Positions 33,620-43,206 of a stretch of DNA of 64,000 nt are shown in pieces (position 1 is the stretch's first letter; every line of letters begins with the position of its first letter). The notes under the pieces were generated by a model. It did not search any database and was not told where the DNA came from. It worked only from the letters and a program-made list of their open reading frames with translations. Origin of the DNA: Taishania sp037189645 (GTDB lineage Bacteria; Bacteroidota; Bacteroidia; Flavobacteriales_D; Crocinitomicaceae); the NCBI GenBank assembly GCA_037189645.1, contig JBBCIY010000002.1:62001-126000 (forward strand). The letters run 5' to 3'. A program made the translations under genes and the position numbers.

Positions 33620-34354
33620 ATGAATGTATTTGACCTTATTATAAACGACAAAGAACAGGTATCATTAAACGATGTATTTCTTGATGAAGCTGACAGGCAG
33701 AAGTTTGAACAGCTGATCAAAGAACACAGGTATATGGAAGAATTAAGCCGGTACGGACTACCTGTAAATAACAAAATTTTGCTTCATGGCAGTTCAGGCT
33801 GTGGCAAAACAATGACCGCCAAAGCCATTGCAAACGCATTGGATAAAAATACCTTGATACTCAATTTGAGCAATGTGGTTTGTTCACGCATTGGCGAAAC
33901 ATCGCAGAACATCAAACAGGTATTTGACAAAGCAGCGAGGGAAAAAGCCGTTTTGTTTTTGGATGAATTTGACCAGATCGGGAAAGCAAGAGGGAGCGAT
34001 GAAAAAGATGTAGGTGAAATGCGGCGGCTTGTCAACACGCTCATTCAGCTGATAGACTACTATCCCGAAAAGGCATTATTGCTGTGCGCCACCAACCACC
34101 CCGAAATGATTGATACAGCTTTGTTAAGGCGGTTTCAGTTGCGGATAAATTTTGAAATGCCCGCACCCGAAATTTTAGACAGGTATTACGACCGGCTATT
34201 ATCCCTGTTTCCAACAGAGTTACAGCGCATCGAACGTAAATACAACATTTCATTCGCTGAAGCAAAAGACCATACGTTCACATTGGTAAAATCGGCATTG
34301 ATCAAAGAGCTGGAAGAAAAATCTGTTTGCAGCCTGGAGCAACAAAATGGCTGA
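33620..34354 (+). CDS. AAA+ ATPase (FtsH/RecA-like small type)
   Basis: A 244-residue single AAA+ module. Walker A is LLHGSSGCGKTMTAKAIA (about 52-69), Walker B VLFLDEFDQIG (about 110-120), and sensor 1 LLCATNHPEMID; ALLRRFQLRINFEMP holds the arginine-finger region. No extra effector domain is present. Similar small AAA proteins often partner with a protease in toxin or defence modules, but no partner is evident here, since it is flanked by acetyltransferase genes. Confidence 0.82.
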   Translation: MNVFDLIINDKEQVSLNDVFLDEADRQKFEQLIKEHRYMEELSRYGLPVNNKILLHGSSGCGKTMTAKAIANALDKNTLILNLSNVVCSRIGETSQNIKQVFDKAAREKAVLFLDEFDQIGKARGSDEKDVGEMRRLVNTLIQLIDYYPEKALLLCATNHPEMIDTALLRRFQLRINFEMPAPEILDRYYDRLLSLFPTELQRIERKYNISFAEAKDHTFTLVKSALIKELEEKSVCSLEQQNG

Positions 34355-34512
34355 GAAACTGGGGTAATATTCTGAAAACCTTAAATAATAGCTTTACAAA
34401 TACAATGTACGGTTGCACCGTGGAATGAAGCAGGTATGAAATTCTATGAAAGATCGGAACAAAAGAAAACAGGGATTGGTTGAATTACGAATGGAATTTA
34501 GAAGGTAAGGAA

Positions 34513-35031
34513 ATGGAAGCGCTACAAATAAAAGAAGTAACATTCAATGATATTGAACAACTGCAGCAAATAGGCCGGCAAACATTTTATGAAACCTTTG
34601 CGGCGGGAAATACCGGAGAAAATATGGCAAAGTATTTAAATGAGGGATTTTCCATAGAAAAACTGACGGCTGAACTGAACGACAAAAATACTGTATTTTA
34701 TTTTGCGACACTTGACAACAACGTAATCGGTTATCTGAAGCTCAATTTCGGGAAGTCCCAAACAGAACTACAGGATGACAAAGCACTGGAAATTGAACGC
34801 ATTTATGTTTCAAAAGAATTTCATGGTAAAAAAGTCGGGCAGGCGCTCTATGAAAAAGCTGTTGAAATTGCCAGGCAGAAAAATGCCGGCTACGTCTGGT
34901 TAGGTGTTTGGGAAGAAAATCCGAGAGCAATCGGTTTTTACAGGAAAAACGGTTTTGTTGAATTTGATAAGCACATTTTCAAGTTGGGCGATGACGAGCA
35001 GACCGATATAATGATGAAGTTATACTTGTAA
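34513..35031 (+). CDS. GNAT-family N-acetyltransferase
   Basis: A 172-residue acetyltransferase. ALEIERIYVSKEFHGKKVGQALYEKAVEIARQK gives motif A near residues 92-124, and PRAIGFYRKNGFVEFDKHIFKLGDDEQTDIMM is the typical C-terminus of the PaiA-like group. The open frame extends to 34480, but ATG 34513 gives a normal GNAT start. It ends one base before the YggS-type gene, so the two are probably co-transcribed. Confidence 0.85.
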   Translation: MEALQIKEVTFNDIEQLQQIGRQTFYETFAAGNTGENMAKYLNEGFSIEKLTAELNDKNTVFYFATLDNNVIGYLKLNFGKSQTELQDDKALEIERIYVSKEFHGKKVGQALYEKAVEIARQKNAGYVWLGVWEENPRAIGFYRKNGFVEFDKHIFKLGDDEQTDIMMKLYL

Positions 35032-35032
35032 A

Positions 35033-35767
35033 ATGAGCGAAGAAATTATAAAAAACATTGCCGTCATACAGGAACGGATAAACAATGCCTGTAAAAATAG
35101 CGGCAGAGAAGCCAGCGAAGTAAAATTACTGTTGGCAACCAAAACGGTACCTGCCGGACGTATCAAAATTGCATTACAGGCAGGACAAACACTGATCGCA
35201 GAAAACAAAGTGCAGGAACTCAAAGAAAAATACGAGGCATTACAGGATATTCCACACACCAATCATTTCATCGGGCATTTACAGACCAATAAAATCAAAG
35301 ACCTGCTGAAATACAATGTATCCTGCATTCAGTCGCTTGACCGTCTGGACTTAGCGGAGAAACTGCACCAGCGGTTACAGTTTGACAACAAAACCATTGA
35401 AGTATTGATACAGGTAAATACTTCTGATGAGGAAAGCAAATTTGGTGTTCATCCCGGTAAAGCGGTCGAGCTGGTTCGGCAGGTAGCGGCATTGGACAGG
35501 TTGAAAATAAAAGGCTTGATGACCATCGGCCTGTTCAGCTCCGAAACGGAAAAAGTACGTAAATGCTTCCGGTTGCTCAAAGAGATTCAGCAGCAGATCA
35601 TTGCTTTAAACATTCCTGGCGTTGAAATGCAGGAATTGTCAATGGGAATGAGCGGCGATCTGGAAACTGCAATTGAAGAAGGCGCAACCATTGTGCGGGT
35701 TGGAACAGCTGTCTTTGGGCAGCGAATGTACCCCGACAGTTATTACTGGAACGAAGATACGAACTGA
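35033..35767 (+). CDS. YggS-family pyridoxal 5'-phosphate homeostasis protein
   Basis: A 244-residue alanine-racemase-like TIM barrel of the YggS/PROSC family. K37 in LLLATKTVP is the PLP lysine. Other family marks are HFIGHLQTNKIK, IQVNTSDEESKFG and ELSMGMSGDLETAIEEGATIVRVGTAVFG at the phosphate-binding end. These proteins have no known catalysis and buffer PLP in the cytoplasm. It is coupled to the acetyltransferase upstream. Confidence 0.95.
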   Translation: MSEEIIKNIAVIQERINNACKNSGREASEVKLLLATKTVPAGRIKIALQAGQTLIAENKVQELKEKYEALQDIPHTNHFIGHLQTNKIKDLLKYNVSCIQSLDRLDLAEKLHQRLQFDNKTIEVLIQVNTSDEESKFGVHPGKAVELVRQVAALDRLKIKGLMTIGLFSSETEKVRKCFRLLKEIQQQIIALNIPGVEMQELSMGMSGDLETAIEEGATIVRVGTAVFGQRMYPDSYYWNEDTN

Positions 35768-35782
35768 AAATACGCATTTATT

Positions 35783-35813
35783 TTTGCATTTATCAAAAAT
35801 ATACGTAACTTTG
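35783..35813 (+). promoter_or_regulatory. Promoter of rpsA
   Basis: TTTG at 35783-35786 and TAACTTTG at 35806-35813 are separated by exactly 19 bases, a near-perfect Bacteroidota sigma-A promoter. Transcription would begin at about 35820, giving an ~85-base leader. Confidence 0.88.
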
Positions 35814-35829
35814 CACCCTTAAAATCAAA

Positions 35830-35883
35830 ACCGTATCCCTCCTGCGGTATGTAGAACACTTTCGGAATGGAGGGTTTCCGAAA
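35830..35883 (+). promoter_or_regulatory. Structured rpsA leader with two complementary hairpin loops
   Basis: Hairpin 1 has stem ACCG/CGGT (35830-35833, 35845-35848) and a loop containing CCCTCC. Hairpin 2 has stem TTTCGGAA/TTCCGAAA (35860-35867, 35876-35883) and loop TGGAGGGT. The loops are complementary over six bases (CCCTCC with GGAGGG), so a kissing-loop or pseudoknot is possible. It lies between the promoter and the start codon, where S1 could bind and autoregulate. Inferred from sequence alone. Confidence 0.55.
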
Positions 35884-35903
35884 TACAATTTTAAAAAGCC
35901 AAG

Positions 35904-37679
35904 ATGGCAGATCTTAATCAAACGCAGGGAACTGCAGACTTCAATTGGGAAGCATTGGAGTTGGACGGTTACAACAAAGTTGAACGTTCAGAATTATCAG
36001 ACAAGTACGAAAAAACATTAACTTCTATCAATGAAAAAGAAGTAATTGAAGGTACAGTTGTCGCAATCACAAAAAGAGAAGTAATCATCAACATCGGGTA
36101 CAAATCCGAAGGTGTTATCCCTTCTTCTGAATTCCGTTACAATCCGGATCTGAAAGTAGGTGACATAGTAGATGTTTACGTAGAGTGCCAGGAAGACAAA
36201 TTCGGTCAGCTGATCGTGTCTCACAAAACTGCACGTATGCACAAAGCGTGGATCCGTGTGAATGACGTGTTGCGTTCAGGAGAAATCATTACCGGTTACG
36301 TGAAGTGCCGTACAAAAGGTGGTTTGATCGTTGACGTATTCGGAATCGAAGCATTCCTTCCAGGTTCTCAGATCGATGTTAAGCCGATCCGTGACTACGA
36401 TGTTTACGTTGGTAAGAACATGGAATTCAAAGTGGTTAAAATCAACCAGGAGTTCCGCAACGTTGTCGTTTCTCACAAAGCGCTTATCGAAGCTGAGCTG
36501 GAAGAACAAAAGAAACAGATTATCTCAGGGCTTGAAAAAGGCCAGGTATTGGAAGGAACAGTTAAAAACATCACTTCTTACGGTGTATTCATCGACTTGG
36601 GTGGAGTTGACGGTCTTATCCACATCACAGACCTTTCATGGGGACGTGTTAACCACCCGGAAGAAATCGTTGAACTGGATCAGAAACTGAACGTTGTAAT
36701 CCTTGATTTCGATGACGATAAGAAGCGTATCGCTCTTGGATTGAAACAATTGCAGCCGCACCCATGGGATGCATTGGATGCAAACCTGGCAGTAGGTGAT
36801 AAAGTTTCAGGAAAAGTTGTTGTGATCGCTGACTACGGCGCGTTTGTTGAAATCGCAGCAGGAGTAGAAGGATTGATCCACGTTTCTGAAATGAGCTGGT
36901 CTCAGCATTTGCGTTCTGCTCAGGACTTCCTGAGTGTTGGCGATACGGTTGAAGCGGTAGTATTGACCCTGGATCGTGAAGAAAGAAAAATGTCTCTGGG
37001 GATCAAACAATTGTTCCCGGATCCATGGAATGATATCGAAAACAAATACACAGTTGGTTCCAAGCATCATGCAAAAGTTCGCAACTTCACTAACTTCGGT
37101 GTATTCGTAGAACTGGAAGAAGGAGTTGACGGGTTGATCCACATCTCTGACCTTTCATGGCAGAAGAAAATCAAGCACCCATCTGAATTCTGTAAAGTCG
37201 GAGATGAGATGGAAGTGGTTGTATTGGAAATCGATCGTGAAAACAGAAGAATTTCTTTGGGACACAAACAACTGGAAGAAAATCCATGGGATGTGTTTGA
37301 AACAATCTTCGGAGAAGGATCTGTTCACCAGGGAACAATCGTTGACACAAAAGACAAGTCAGGGATCGTTGCATTGCCTTACGGTGTAGAAGGAATCTGT
37401 CCTGTTAAGCACCTGCGTAAGGAAGACGGAACAAATGCGAAAGTAGAAGAAACGCTTGACTTCAAAGTGATCGAATTCAACAAAGAATCGAAGAAGATCG
37501 TTCTTTCTCACACACGTATGTTCGAAGAAGGAGATGACAAACCATCCGCTTCCAAAGGAGGTAAAAAAGGAGGATCATCTTCTGCTGTGAATGCAATTAA
37601 CCAAAGCAATGAAAAATCTACATTGGGAGATTTGGATGCGTTGGCTGAATTGAAAGAAAAACTGGATAAAGAGAAATAA
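35904..37679 (+). CDS. rpsA: 30S ribosomal protein S1
   Basis: A 591-residue protein with six tandem S1/OB-fold repeats. Repeated marks include EGTVVAITKREVIINIGYKS, GYVKCRTKGGLIVDVFG, GTVKNITSYGVFIDLGGVDG, GKVVVIADYGAFVEIAAGVEG and AKVRNFTNFGVFVELEEGVDG. S1 binds mRNA on the small ribosomal subunit. The length and Lys/Ser-rich tail fit Bacteroidota S1. It has its own strong promoter, a structured leader and a terminator, so it is probably monocistronic. Confidence 0.97.
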   Translation: MADLNQTQGTADFNWEALELDGYNKVERSELSDKYEKTLTSINEKEVIEGTVVAITKREVIINIGYKSEGVIPSSEFRYNPDLKVGDIVDVYVECQEDKFGQLIVSHKTARMHKAWIRVNDVLRSGEIITGYVKCRTKGGLIVDVFGIEAFLPGSQIDVKPIRDYDVYVGKNMEFKVVKINQEFRNVVVSHKALIEAELEEQKKQIISGLEKGQVLEGTVKNITSYGVFIDLGGVDGLIHITDLSWGRVNHPEEIVELDQKLNVVILDFDDDKKRIALGLKQLQPHPWDALDANLAVGDKVSGKVVVIADYGAFVEIAAGVEGLIHVSEMSWSQHLRSAQDFLSVGDTVEAVVLTLDREERKMSLGIKQLFPDPWNDIENKYTVGSKHHAKVRNFTNFGVFVELEEGVDGLIHISDLSWQKKIKHPSEFCKVGDEMEVVVLEIDRENRRISLGHKQLEENPWDVFETIFGEGSVHQGTIVDTKDKSGIVALPYGVEGICPVKHLRKEDGTNAKVEETLDFKVIEFNKESKKIVLSHTRMFEEGDDKPSASKGGKKGGSSSAVNAINQSNEKSTLGDLDALAELKEKLDKEK

Positions 37680-37707
37680 TAGTCTCTTATCCCGGGAAAT
37701 AAACAGA

Positions 37708-37736
37708 GGGCTGTCTCGTAAGAGACGGCCCTTTTT
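37708..37736 (+). terminator. Intrinsic terminator of rpsA
   Basis: GGGCTGTCTC and GAGACGGCCC pair with one wobble around GTAA and run into TTTTT, 28 bases after the rpsA stop. Confidence 0.88.
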
Positions 37737-37831
37737 CCTTACCTAAATACCTGTTTTTTGCGCTGTTAAAAAACGTTAATCCAACACCTAAGTTGTTTCT
37801 AACCGCTAAATTCGTTAAAAAATCAAAACCT

Positions 37832-39442
37832 GTGAGGAAGATAGAGATCAATGTAATCATCATATTTGTGGTATTGTCTACCATCGCTTTACTGATCATA
37901 CAGGCCTTCCAGACCAGGCAGCTTTTTGACAAGAAATCAGGACAGTTCAGATCGGAAGTACAGACAACATTGGAACGGATCGCCGTAAGGCACGAAAAAG
38001 CAGAGGACGTACGCAAGTTCTTTAAAATAGCCAATACCAATTTCAGCGGGCATTACAAGGATATACTGAAAGAAGAATTTCAAAACCTGATGAATGCCAA
38101 AGAGACTATTTCGGTAAAAGACACCACGATATGGGAAAACGGCCAGCAGGAAAATTACATTGTCATCCAGGGACAGAGCATCGATACGCTGGTAGGAGTA
38201 AAGGCCGAGCAGCGGGTACTGGCGAAAGATGTCCGGCAGCTGAGGGATTTTTATCACAATGCGCCTAAGCATTCGGGAGATACGACAGGGATCTCCATTC
38301 ACCTGGATAGAAAAGTCGTCAAAAAAATGTTCGAGAAAGCGAAATTTGTCAACGATATGATGATGCAGGCATTCAGGGAAAATGTCTTTGAAAGTCCTGA
38401 GCAGTCGTTCGATATGGCTTTCCTGGATTCGGTGATCCGCACGGAATTCAAAGACGATAAGCTGCCTTCGACCTTTAAGTTTGTTGTGAAAAACGAATCG
38501 GGAACGTCGCTGAAACCCAATGCGGAACTGGAGCATTATGACGAAGCGCTGGATACGGATCAGGCGTTTTCCACGCACCTGTTCCCCAGCAATCTTTTTA
38601 ATGAGAATTTAAAGGTATTTGTCGTTTTTCCCCGGCAGAACACAATCCTGCTGGGAGAGATCTGGGTTCCGCTCCTGGTCAACCTGCTGCTGGTGCTACT
38701 CATCTTCTGGGCATTGGTGCACATGTTCAAAACCATTCTGACACAAAAGAAACTGGCGGAAATGAAAAATGATTTCATTTCAAACATGACCCATGAGTTC
38801 CGGACACCGATCTCAACGATCTCGCTTGCCTGCCAGGCCATGAGCGATCCGGATATGATGGGAGATGCTGCCGGGCAGGCACAGCCGTTTGTGAAAATGA
38901 TCTCGGATGAAAATACACGGCTGGCGACACTGGTAGACGGAATCCTGCAAAGCAATACCATTGAAAAAGGAGATGTAAGATTGAACAGGGAAAAGATCCT
39001 GGTCAACGAAATTATTTATAACATTGTACACCGGGCGCAATTCAGGATACAAAATGGCGGCGGGAAGATCGAGGTGGATATGGGACCGGAGCTGGTGTAC
39101 ATAGAAGCAGATAAGATGCATTTTACCAATGTCATCTCCAACCTGATCGACAACGCCATCAAGTATTCCAGGGAAATCCCGGAGGTGCGGATTGAGATGA
39201 AGCAGAAGGGAGGAACCGTTAAAATCGCTGTTCATGACAAAGGGCTGGGAATAAAAAAAGAGCACCTGAATAAAATATTTGATAAATTATACCGTATTCC
39301 AACTGGAAACGTTCACAATGTGAAAGGATTCGGCCTGGGATTGAGTTACGTGAAAGGCATTTGCGAGATGCATGACTGGAAGATCGGTGTGCACAGCAAA
39401 TTTGGTGAGGGATCTACATTTACAATTGAAATAAAACAATGA
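37832..39442 (+). CDS. Sensor histidine kinase
   Basis: A 536-residue membrane kinase. One helix lies near the N-terminus (INVIIIFVVLSTIALLIIQ) and a second near residue 285 (LLVNLLLVLLIFWALVHMF), enclosing a ~240-residue extracytoplasmic sensor domain. HisKA follows with the phospho-acceptor in SNMTHEFRTPIS, then HATPase with NLIDNAIKYS and KGFGLGLSYVKGI. The start at GTG 37832 is preferred because it places the first helix normally; a TTG at 37793 is the alternative. It overlaps the response-regulator gene by four bases, so it forms a two-component pair. Confidence 0.9.
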   Translation: MRKIEINVIIIFVVLSTIALLIIQAFQTRQLFDKKSGQFRSEVQTTLERIAVRHEKAEDVRKFFKIANTNFSGHYKDILKEEFQNLMNAKETISVKDTTIWENGQQENYIVIQGQSIDTLVGVKAEQRVLAKDVRQLRDFYHNAPKHSGDTTGISIHLDRKVVKKMFEKAKFVNDMMMQAFRENVFESPEQSFDMAFLDSVIRTEFKDDKLPSTFKFVVKNESGTSLKPNAELEHYDEALDTDQAFSTHLFPSNLFNENLKVFVVFPRQNTILLGEIWVPLLVNLLLVLLIFWALVHMFKTILTQKKLAEMKNDFISNMTHEFRTPISTISLACQAMSDPDMMGDAAGQAQPFVKMISDENTRLATLVDGILQSNTIEKGDVRLNREKILVNEIIYNIVHRAQFRIQNGGGKIEVDMGPELVYIEADKMHFTNVISNLIDNAIKYSREIPEVRIEMKQKGGTVKIAVHDKGLGIKKEHLNKIFDKLYRIPTGNVHNVKGFGLGLSYVKGICEMHDWKIGVHSKFGEGSTFTIEIKQ

Positions 39443-40134
39443 TTATGGAGAAAAAATTGACTATTCTGCTAGCTGAAGACGATGAGAATTTAGGGAAATT
39501 ATTGTCAACATACTTAAAAAATAAAGGGTTTGACGTAACATTGGCTACCGATGGGCAGATCGCGCTGGATACATTCAACAGCGGGAATTTCAATTTCTGC
39601 ATTTTTGATGTCATGATGCCGAAGATCGATGGTTTCAGCCTGGCAAAAGAAGTGCGTGAGCTCGATAAGCGGATTCCGATCCTGTTCCTGACGGCAAAAG
39701 ACCTGAAAGAAGACAAGCTGGAAGGATTCGCTTCGGGAGCAGATGATTACCTGACAAAGCCATTCTCCATGGAGGAGCTGGTTGCCCGGATCACCGCCAT
39801 CAGCAGGAGAACCGGAGGAGATGAATCGGAGGATACCGGGGAGATCCACATCGGTACGATCAGATACGAGCCGGAGCTCCGTTTGCTGCACACAGAAGGA
39901 GAGGTAAAGAAGCTGACCACTAAAGAAAATCAGCTGCTGGAACTGCTGGTTAAGAATAAGAACGAAGTATTGGACAGGCAGGCGACATTGCGCGCAGTCT
40001 GGGGCGATGATAATTACTTCAATGGCAGAAGCATGGATGTTTACATCGCCAAATTGCGAAAGCTGTTAAAAGAAGATCCGTCTATCGAAATTATGAATAT
40101 CCACGGTAAAGGATTCAAATTGCTGGTGAAATAA
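39439..40134 (+). CDS. OmpR/PhoB-type response regulator
   Basis: A 231-residue regulator: a receiver domain (LLAEDDENLG, phospho-acceptor Asp in FCIFDVMMPKIDG, Lys in LTKPFSMEE) followed by a C-terminal winged helix (TTKENQLLELLVKNKNEVLDRQATL, then SMDVYIAKLRKLL). It overlaps the kinase by ATGA and is its obvious partner. An internal ATG at 39445 could also serve as start. Target genes cannot be read from the sequence. Confidence 0.94.
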   Translation: MIMEKKLTILLAEDDENLGKLLSTYLKNKGFDVTLATDGQIALDTFNSGNFNFCIFDVMMPKIDGFSLAKEVRELDKRIPILFLTAKDLKEDKLEGFASGADDYLTKPFSMEELVARITAISRRTGGDESEDTGEIHIGTIRYEPELRLLHTEGEVKKLTTKENQLLELLVKNKNEVLDRQATLRAVWGDDNYFNGRSMDVYIAKLRKLLKEDPSIEIMNIHGKGFKLLVK

Positions 40135-40187
40135 TTTTTTGACCGCGGCCGGATAATTTCGTATCTTTATCTGAAAAGCGAAAAAAG

Positions 40188-40520
40188 ATGATTTTTACAG
40201 AAAAGACATTAGTGGAGGTAATTGAAATCTTGAGAAGCCGCGGATACACGGAGGATTTCAATTTGCTGGAAGAGAACCTTTCCTATTCCAGGCAAGGAGA
40301 AGAGGTGAATATAAGCGATATCGTTATCGACAGGATTTATCGCTTTACCGGTTTGAACGACGTGGGCGATGAATCCATCCTGTATGCCATGAGGAATGTA
40401 AAAGACGGAGTAAAAGGAATCCTGGTCAATGGTTACGGGACCTATACGGATGGCGGGGCAAATGCGATCATCAATACGATCTCTGTCGCGGAGCATGACG
40501 GTGACGACTGGGGAATTTAG
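40188..40520 (+). CDS. Hypothetical protein (phosphoribosylpyrophosphate synthetase-like annotation group)
   Basis: A 110-residue soluble protein (LVEVIEILRSRGYTEDFNLLEENLSYSRQGE..., RIYRFTGLNDVGDESILYAMRN, GVLVNGYGTYTDG-like end). Short Bacteroidota proteins like this often carry a misleading phosphoribosylpyrophosphate synthetase label; no catalytic motif of that enzyme is present. It stands alone after the response regulator. Function unknown. Confidence 0.65.
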   Translation: MIFTEKTLVEVIEILRSRGYTEDFNLLEENLSYSRQGEEVNISDIVIDRIYRFTGLNDVGDESILYAMRNVKDGVKGILVNGYGTYTDGGANAIINTISVAEHDGDDWGI

Positions 40521-40577
40521 CAGTTCTTACCCGGAAATAAATCTTCCTTTACCCTGAACCTGTGTGGCAGCTTCCCT

Positions 40578-41195
40578 CTATAACGTATAGGATAAGCCCA
40601 ATTGAACGTTTATCCCGTGACGGATCGCGTTGCTGAACTTGGAAATCCCGGCAATCCGGTATTCAGGCTGTAAAAAGAGAGAAGTGTATTCCCCGATCTT
40701 ACAATTCATGCCGATTATTACCGAAGGAATGAATTCAACCGGCTGATTTTTAACCAGCATACTCGAAGAAGGCTGGCCGTCTTCATATACCGTTGTCGTG
40801 GACCGGAAAAATTTTCGTACACCTGCGCTCAGACCGACATACGCCTGGACGTTATGCTGAGGATTAATGAGGTAATGTATCTGCACGGGAATCAGTTCAA
40901 AATAGAAAGTCTTGTATCTTATTTTATCTACCGTCTGTTCAGGGGCGAAATGAGTGGTCGAAAATTCATACATACCGCCTATTGAAAGCCGGTACCTGAA
41001 ATGATCGGATAATCCCCGCTGATACATTCCGCCAAATCCGATCGAATAGTTATAATGAGTCGCTCCCAATAGCGCGGGACCTGTCAGAAAGTAGGTTCCC
41101 GGGGAAACGAATAGCCCGATCTCGTTGGTTTTTTCCTGCGACAAACCGTTTGTAAAAAACAGGAAACCCGTTAATAAGCAGCACAAAAATTTCAT
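40578..41195 (-). CDS. Outer-membrane beta-barrel protein
   Basis: A 205-residue protein. The chosen ATG gives a signal peptide (MKFLCCLLTGFLFFTNGLSQ), supporting this start over the longer frame to 41288. The mature part alternates hydrophobic and polar residues in strands (YSIGFGGMYQRGL, FRYRLSIGGMYEF, VQAYVGLSAGVRKFF) and ends in a typical aromatic-rich strand, GINVQLGLSYTL. It is an OmpX/porin-like eight-to-ten-strand barrel. Role unknown. Confidence 0.8.
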   Translation of the reverse strand: MKFLCCLLTGFLFFTNGLSQEKTNEIGLFVSPGTYFLTGPALLGATHYNYSIGFGGMYQRGLSDHFRYRLSIGGMYEFSTTHFAPEQTVDKIRYKTFYFELIPVQIHYLINPQHNVQAYVGLSAGVRKFFRSTTTVYEDGQPSSSMLVKNQPVEFIPSVIIGMNCKIGEYTSLFLQPEYRIAGISKFSNAIRHGINVQLGLSYTL

Positions 41196-41353
41196 AACCT
41201 GATTCAATACGTTAAAATTACAATTTTTTAAATCAATCCCGATTCGATAAACAGGGAGAATATTTTTCCCATAATGAAGGATTGACAAACCATAAATATA
41301 TCAATAATTTTATTGATCGTTTCGTCGTCTTTACTTCTTATCAATCTTATTTT

Positions 41354-41361
41354 TACCTTTG
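41354..41361 (+). promoter_or_regulatory. -7 promoter element of aspS
   Basis: TACCTTTG matches TAnnTTTG and lies 16 bases before the aspS ATG, implying a very short 5' leader. It also rules out the in-frame start candidates further upstream. Confidence 0.65.
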
Positions 41362-41377
41362 CAGCAAATTAAAAACT

Positions 41378-43123
41378 ATGTACAGAACACATACTTGCGG
41401 CGAATTACGCACTGAACACATCGGGCAGACAGTAACACTTTCGGGATGGGTACAAAAATCCCGTGATCTTGGAGGAATGACATTCGTGGACTTACGTGAC
41501 CGTTACGGAATTACACAATTAGCTTTCAACGAAGTGGACAATGCCGGTCTGACTGCGCAGGCAAGGAAGTTAGGTCGTGAGTTTGTGATCCAGGCTACCG
41601 GAGAAGTAATTGAGCGGGCAAGCAAAAATAAGAATATCCCAACCGGGGAGATCGAGATAAAAGTGACGGAATTAACCTTGCTGAATGCATCCAAGCTGCC
41701 TCCGTTTACCATTGAGGATGAAACAGACGGGGGAGATGAGCTGAGAATGCAGTACCGTTACCTGGATATCCGGAGAAACCCGGTGCTGCAAAAGCTGACA
41801 CTACGCAATAAAGTGGCCCTGGAGACACGGAAATACCTGGATGCACAGGGATTCATGGATGTGGAAACACCTGTTCTGATCAAATCCACCCCGGAAGGAG
41901 CCCGCGACTTTGTTGTTCCTAGCCGGATGAACGAAGGGCAGTTCTATGCATTGCCACAGTCGCCGCAAACGTTCAAGCAGCTGCTGATGGTTTCCGGGAT
42001 TGACAGGTACTACCAGATCGTGAAGTGCTTCCGCGATGAGGATTTGCGTGCCGACCGTCAGCCGGAATTTACACAGATCGACTGCGAGATGTCATTCGTG
42101 GAGCAGGAAGACATTCTGAATACATTTGAAGGATTGGTGAAACACCTGTTTAAAACGGTAAGAGGTGTCGAGTTTGAAGGCGATTTCCCTCGCATGAGCT
42201 ATGCCGAAGCGATGGAAAAATACGGTTCTGACAAGCCGGATATCCGTTTCGGAATGGAATTCATTGACCTGAAACCGGTAACAGGAGGAAAAGGATTTGC
42301 CATTTTTGACGACGCAGAAGCTGTGATCGGGATCAATGCGGAAGACTGCTCGGAATATACCAGGAAACAGCTGGATGCCCTTACGGATTGGGTAAAACGG
42401 CCGCAAATCGGGGCAAAAGGGCTGGTATATGTGAAATACAACACGGACGGGACATTCAAATCATCCGTAGATAAATTTTATTCGCAGGAAGACCTGGCGG
42501 AATGGGTAAAACTGGCACAAGCCAGACCGGGAGACCTGATTTTGGTGCTGAGCGGTGACCTGGAGAAGGTGCGTAAGCAGATGAATGAGCTGCGCCTGCA
42601 CATGGGGGATGAGCTGGGACTGAGAAACCCGAATGTATTCAAACCGTTGTGGGTATTGGATTTTCCTTTGCTGGAGTGGGATGAAGATGCGCAGCGTTAC
42701 TTTGCGATGCACCATCCGTTCACATCGCCAAAGAAAGAAGATTTCCATCTGATTGATACCAATCCGGGAGCAATCCGGGCAAATGCCTATGACCTGGCAA
42801 TGAACGGCGTGGAGCTGGGCGGAGGTTCAATCCGTATCCACGACCGGGACCTGCAGGCACAGATGTTTGACCTGCTGGGATTCACGAAGGAGGAAGCACA
42901 AAGCCAGTTCGGCTTTCTGATGAACGCGTTTGAATACGGAGCACCGCCGCACGGAGGGCTGGCATTCGGACTGGACCGCCTGGTGGCGACAATGGGAGGT
43001 TCCGATTCCATCCGGGATTACATCGCGTTTCCGAAGAATAATTCAGGAAGAGATGTAATGATTGACGCTCCGGCTCCGCTGAACCCTGACCAATTGAAAG
43101 AACTGGGAATTTCAGTAGGGTAG
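41378..43123 (+). CDS. aspS: Aspartate--tRNA ligase
   Basis: A 581-residue bacterial-type AspRS. An N-terminal OB fold binds the anticodon (LSGWVQKSRDLGGMTFVDLRDRYG). The class II core follows: motif 2 in VKCFRDEDLRADRQPEFTQID, a bacterial GAD insertion around 290-410, and motif 3 in APPHGGLAFGLDRLVATMGG. It charges tRNA-Asp in the cytoplasm. The start was placed at ATG 41378 because a promoter element lies just upstream. Confidence 0.98.
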   Translation: MYRTHTCGELRTEHIGQTVTLSGWVQKSRDLGGMTFVDLRDRYGITQLAFNEVDNAGLTAQARKLGREFVIQATGEVIERASKNKNIPTGEIEIKVTELTLLNASKLPPFTIEDETDGGDELRMQYRYLDIRRNPVLQKLTLRNKVALETRKYLDAQGFMDVETPVLIKSTPEGARDFVVPSRMNEGQFYALPQSPQTFKQLLMVSGIDRYYQIVKCFRDEDLRADRQPEFTQIDCEMSFVEQEDILNTFEGLVKHLFKTVRGVEFEGDFPRMSYAEAMEKYGSDKPDIRFGMEFIDLKPVTGGKGFAIFDDAEAVIGINAEDCSEYTRKQLDALTDWVKRPQIGAKGLVYVKYNTDGTFKSSVDKFYSQEDLAEWVKLAQARPGDLILVLSGDLEKVRKQMNELRLHMGDELGLRNPNVFKPLWVLDFPLLEWDEDAQRYFAMHHPFTSPKKEDFHLIDTNPGAIRANAYDLAMNGVELGGGSIRIHDRDLQAQMFDLLGFTKEEAQSQFGFLMNAFEYGAPPHGGLAFGLDRLVATMGGSDSIRDYIAFPKNNSGRDVMIDAPAPLNPDQLKELGISVG

Positions 43124-43147
43124 GAGAGAACATTTGATTATTTATTC

Positions 43148-43190
43148 AACGATTCACGGTTACAGAGTTCCTGTACTGTGAATCGTTTTT
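43148..43190. terminator. Bidirectional terminator between aspS and radA
   Basis: AACGATTCAC (43148-43157) and GTGAATCGTT (43178-43187) are perfectly inverted, with T bases on the right. Placed between convergent genes, it can serve both. Confidence 0.78.
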
Positions 43191-43206
43191 ATTTTATTCC
43201 GTCTGA

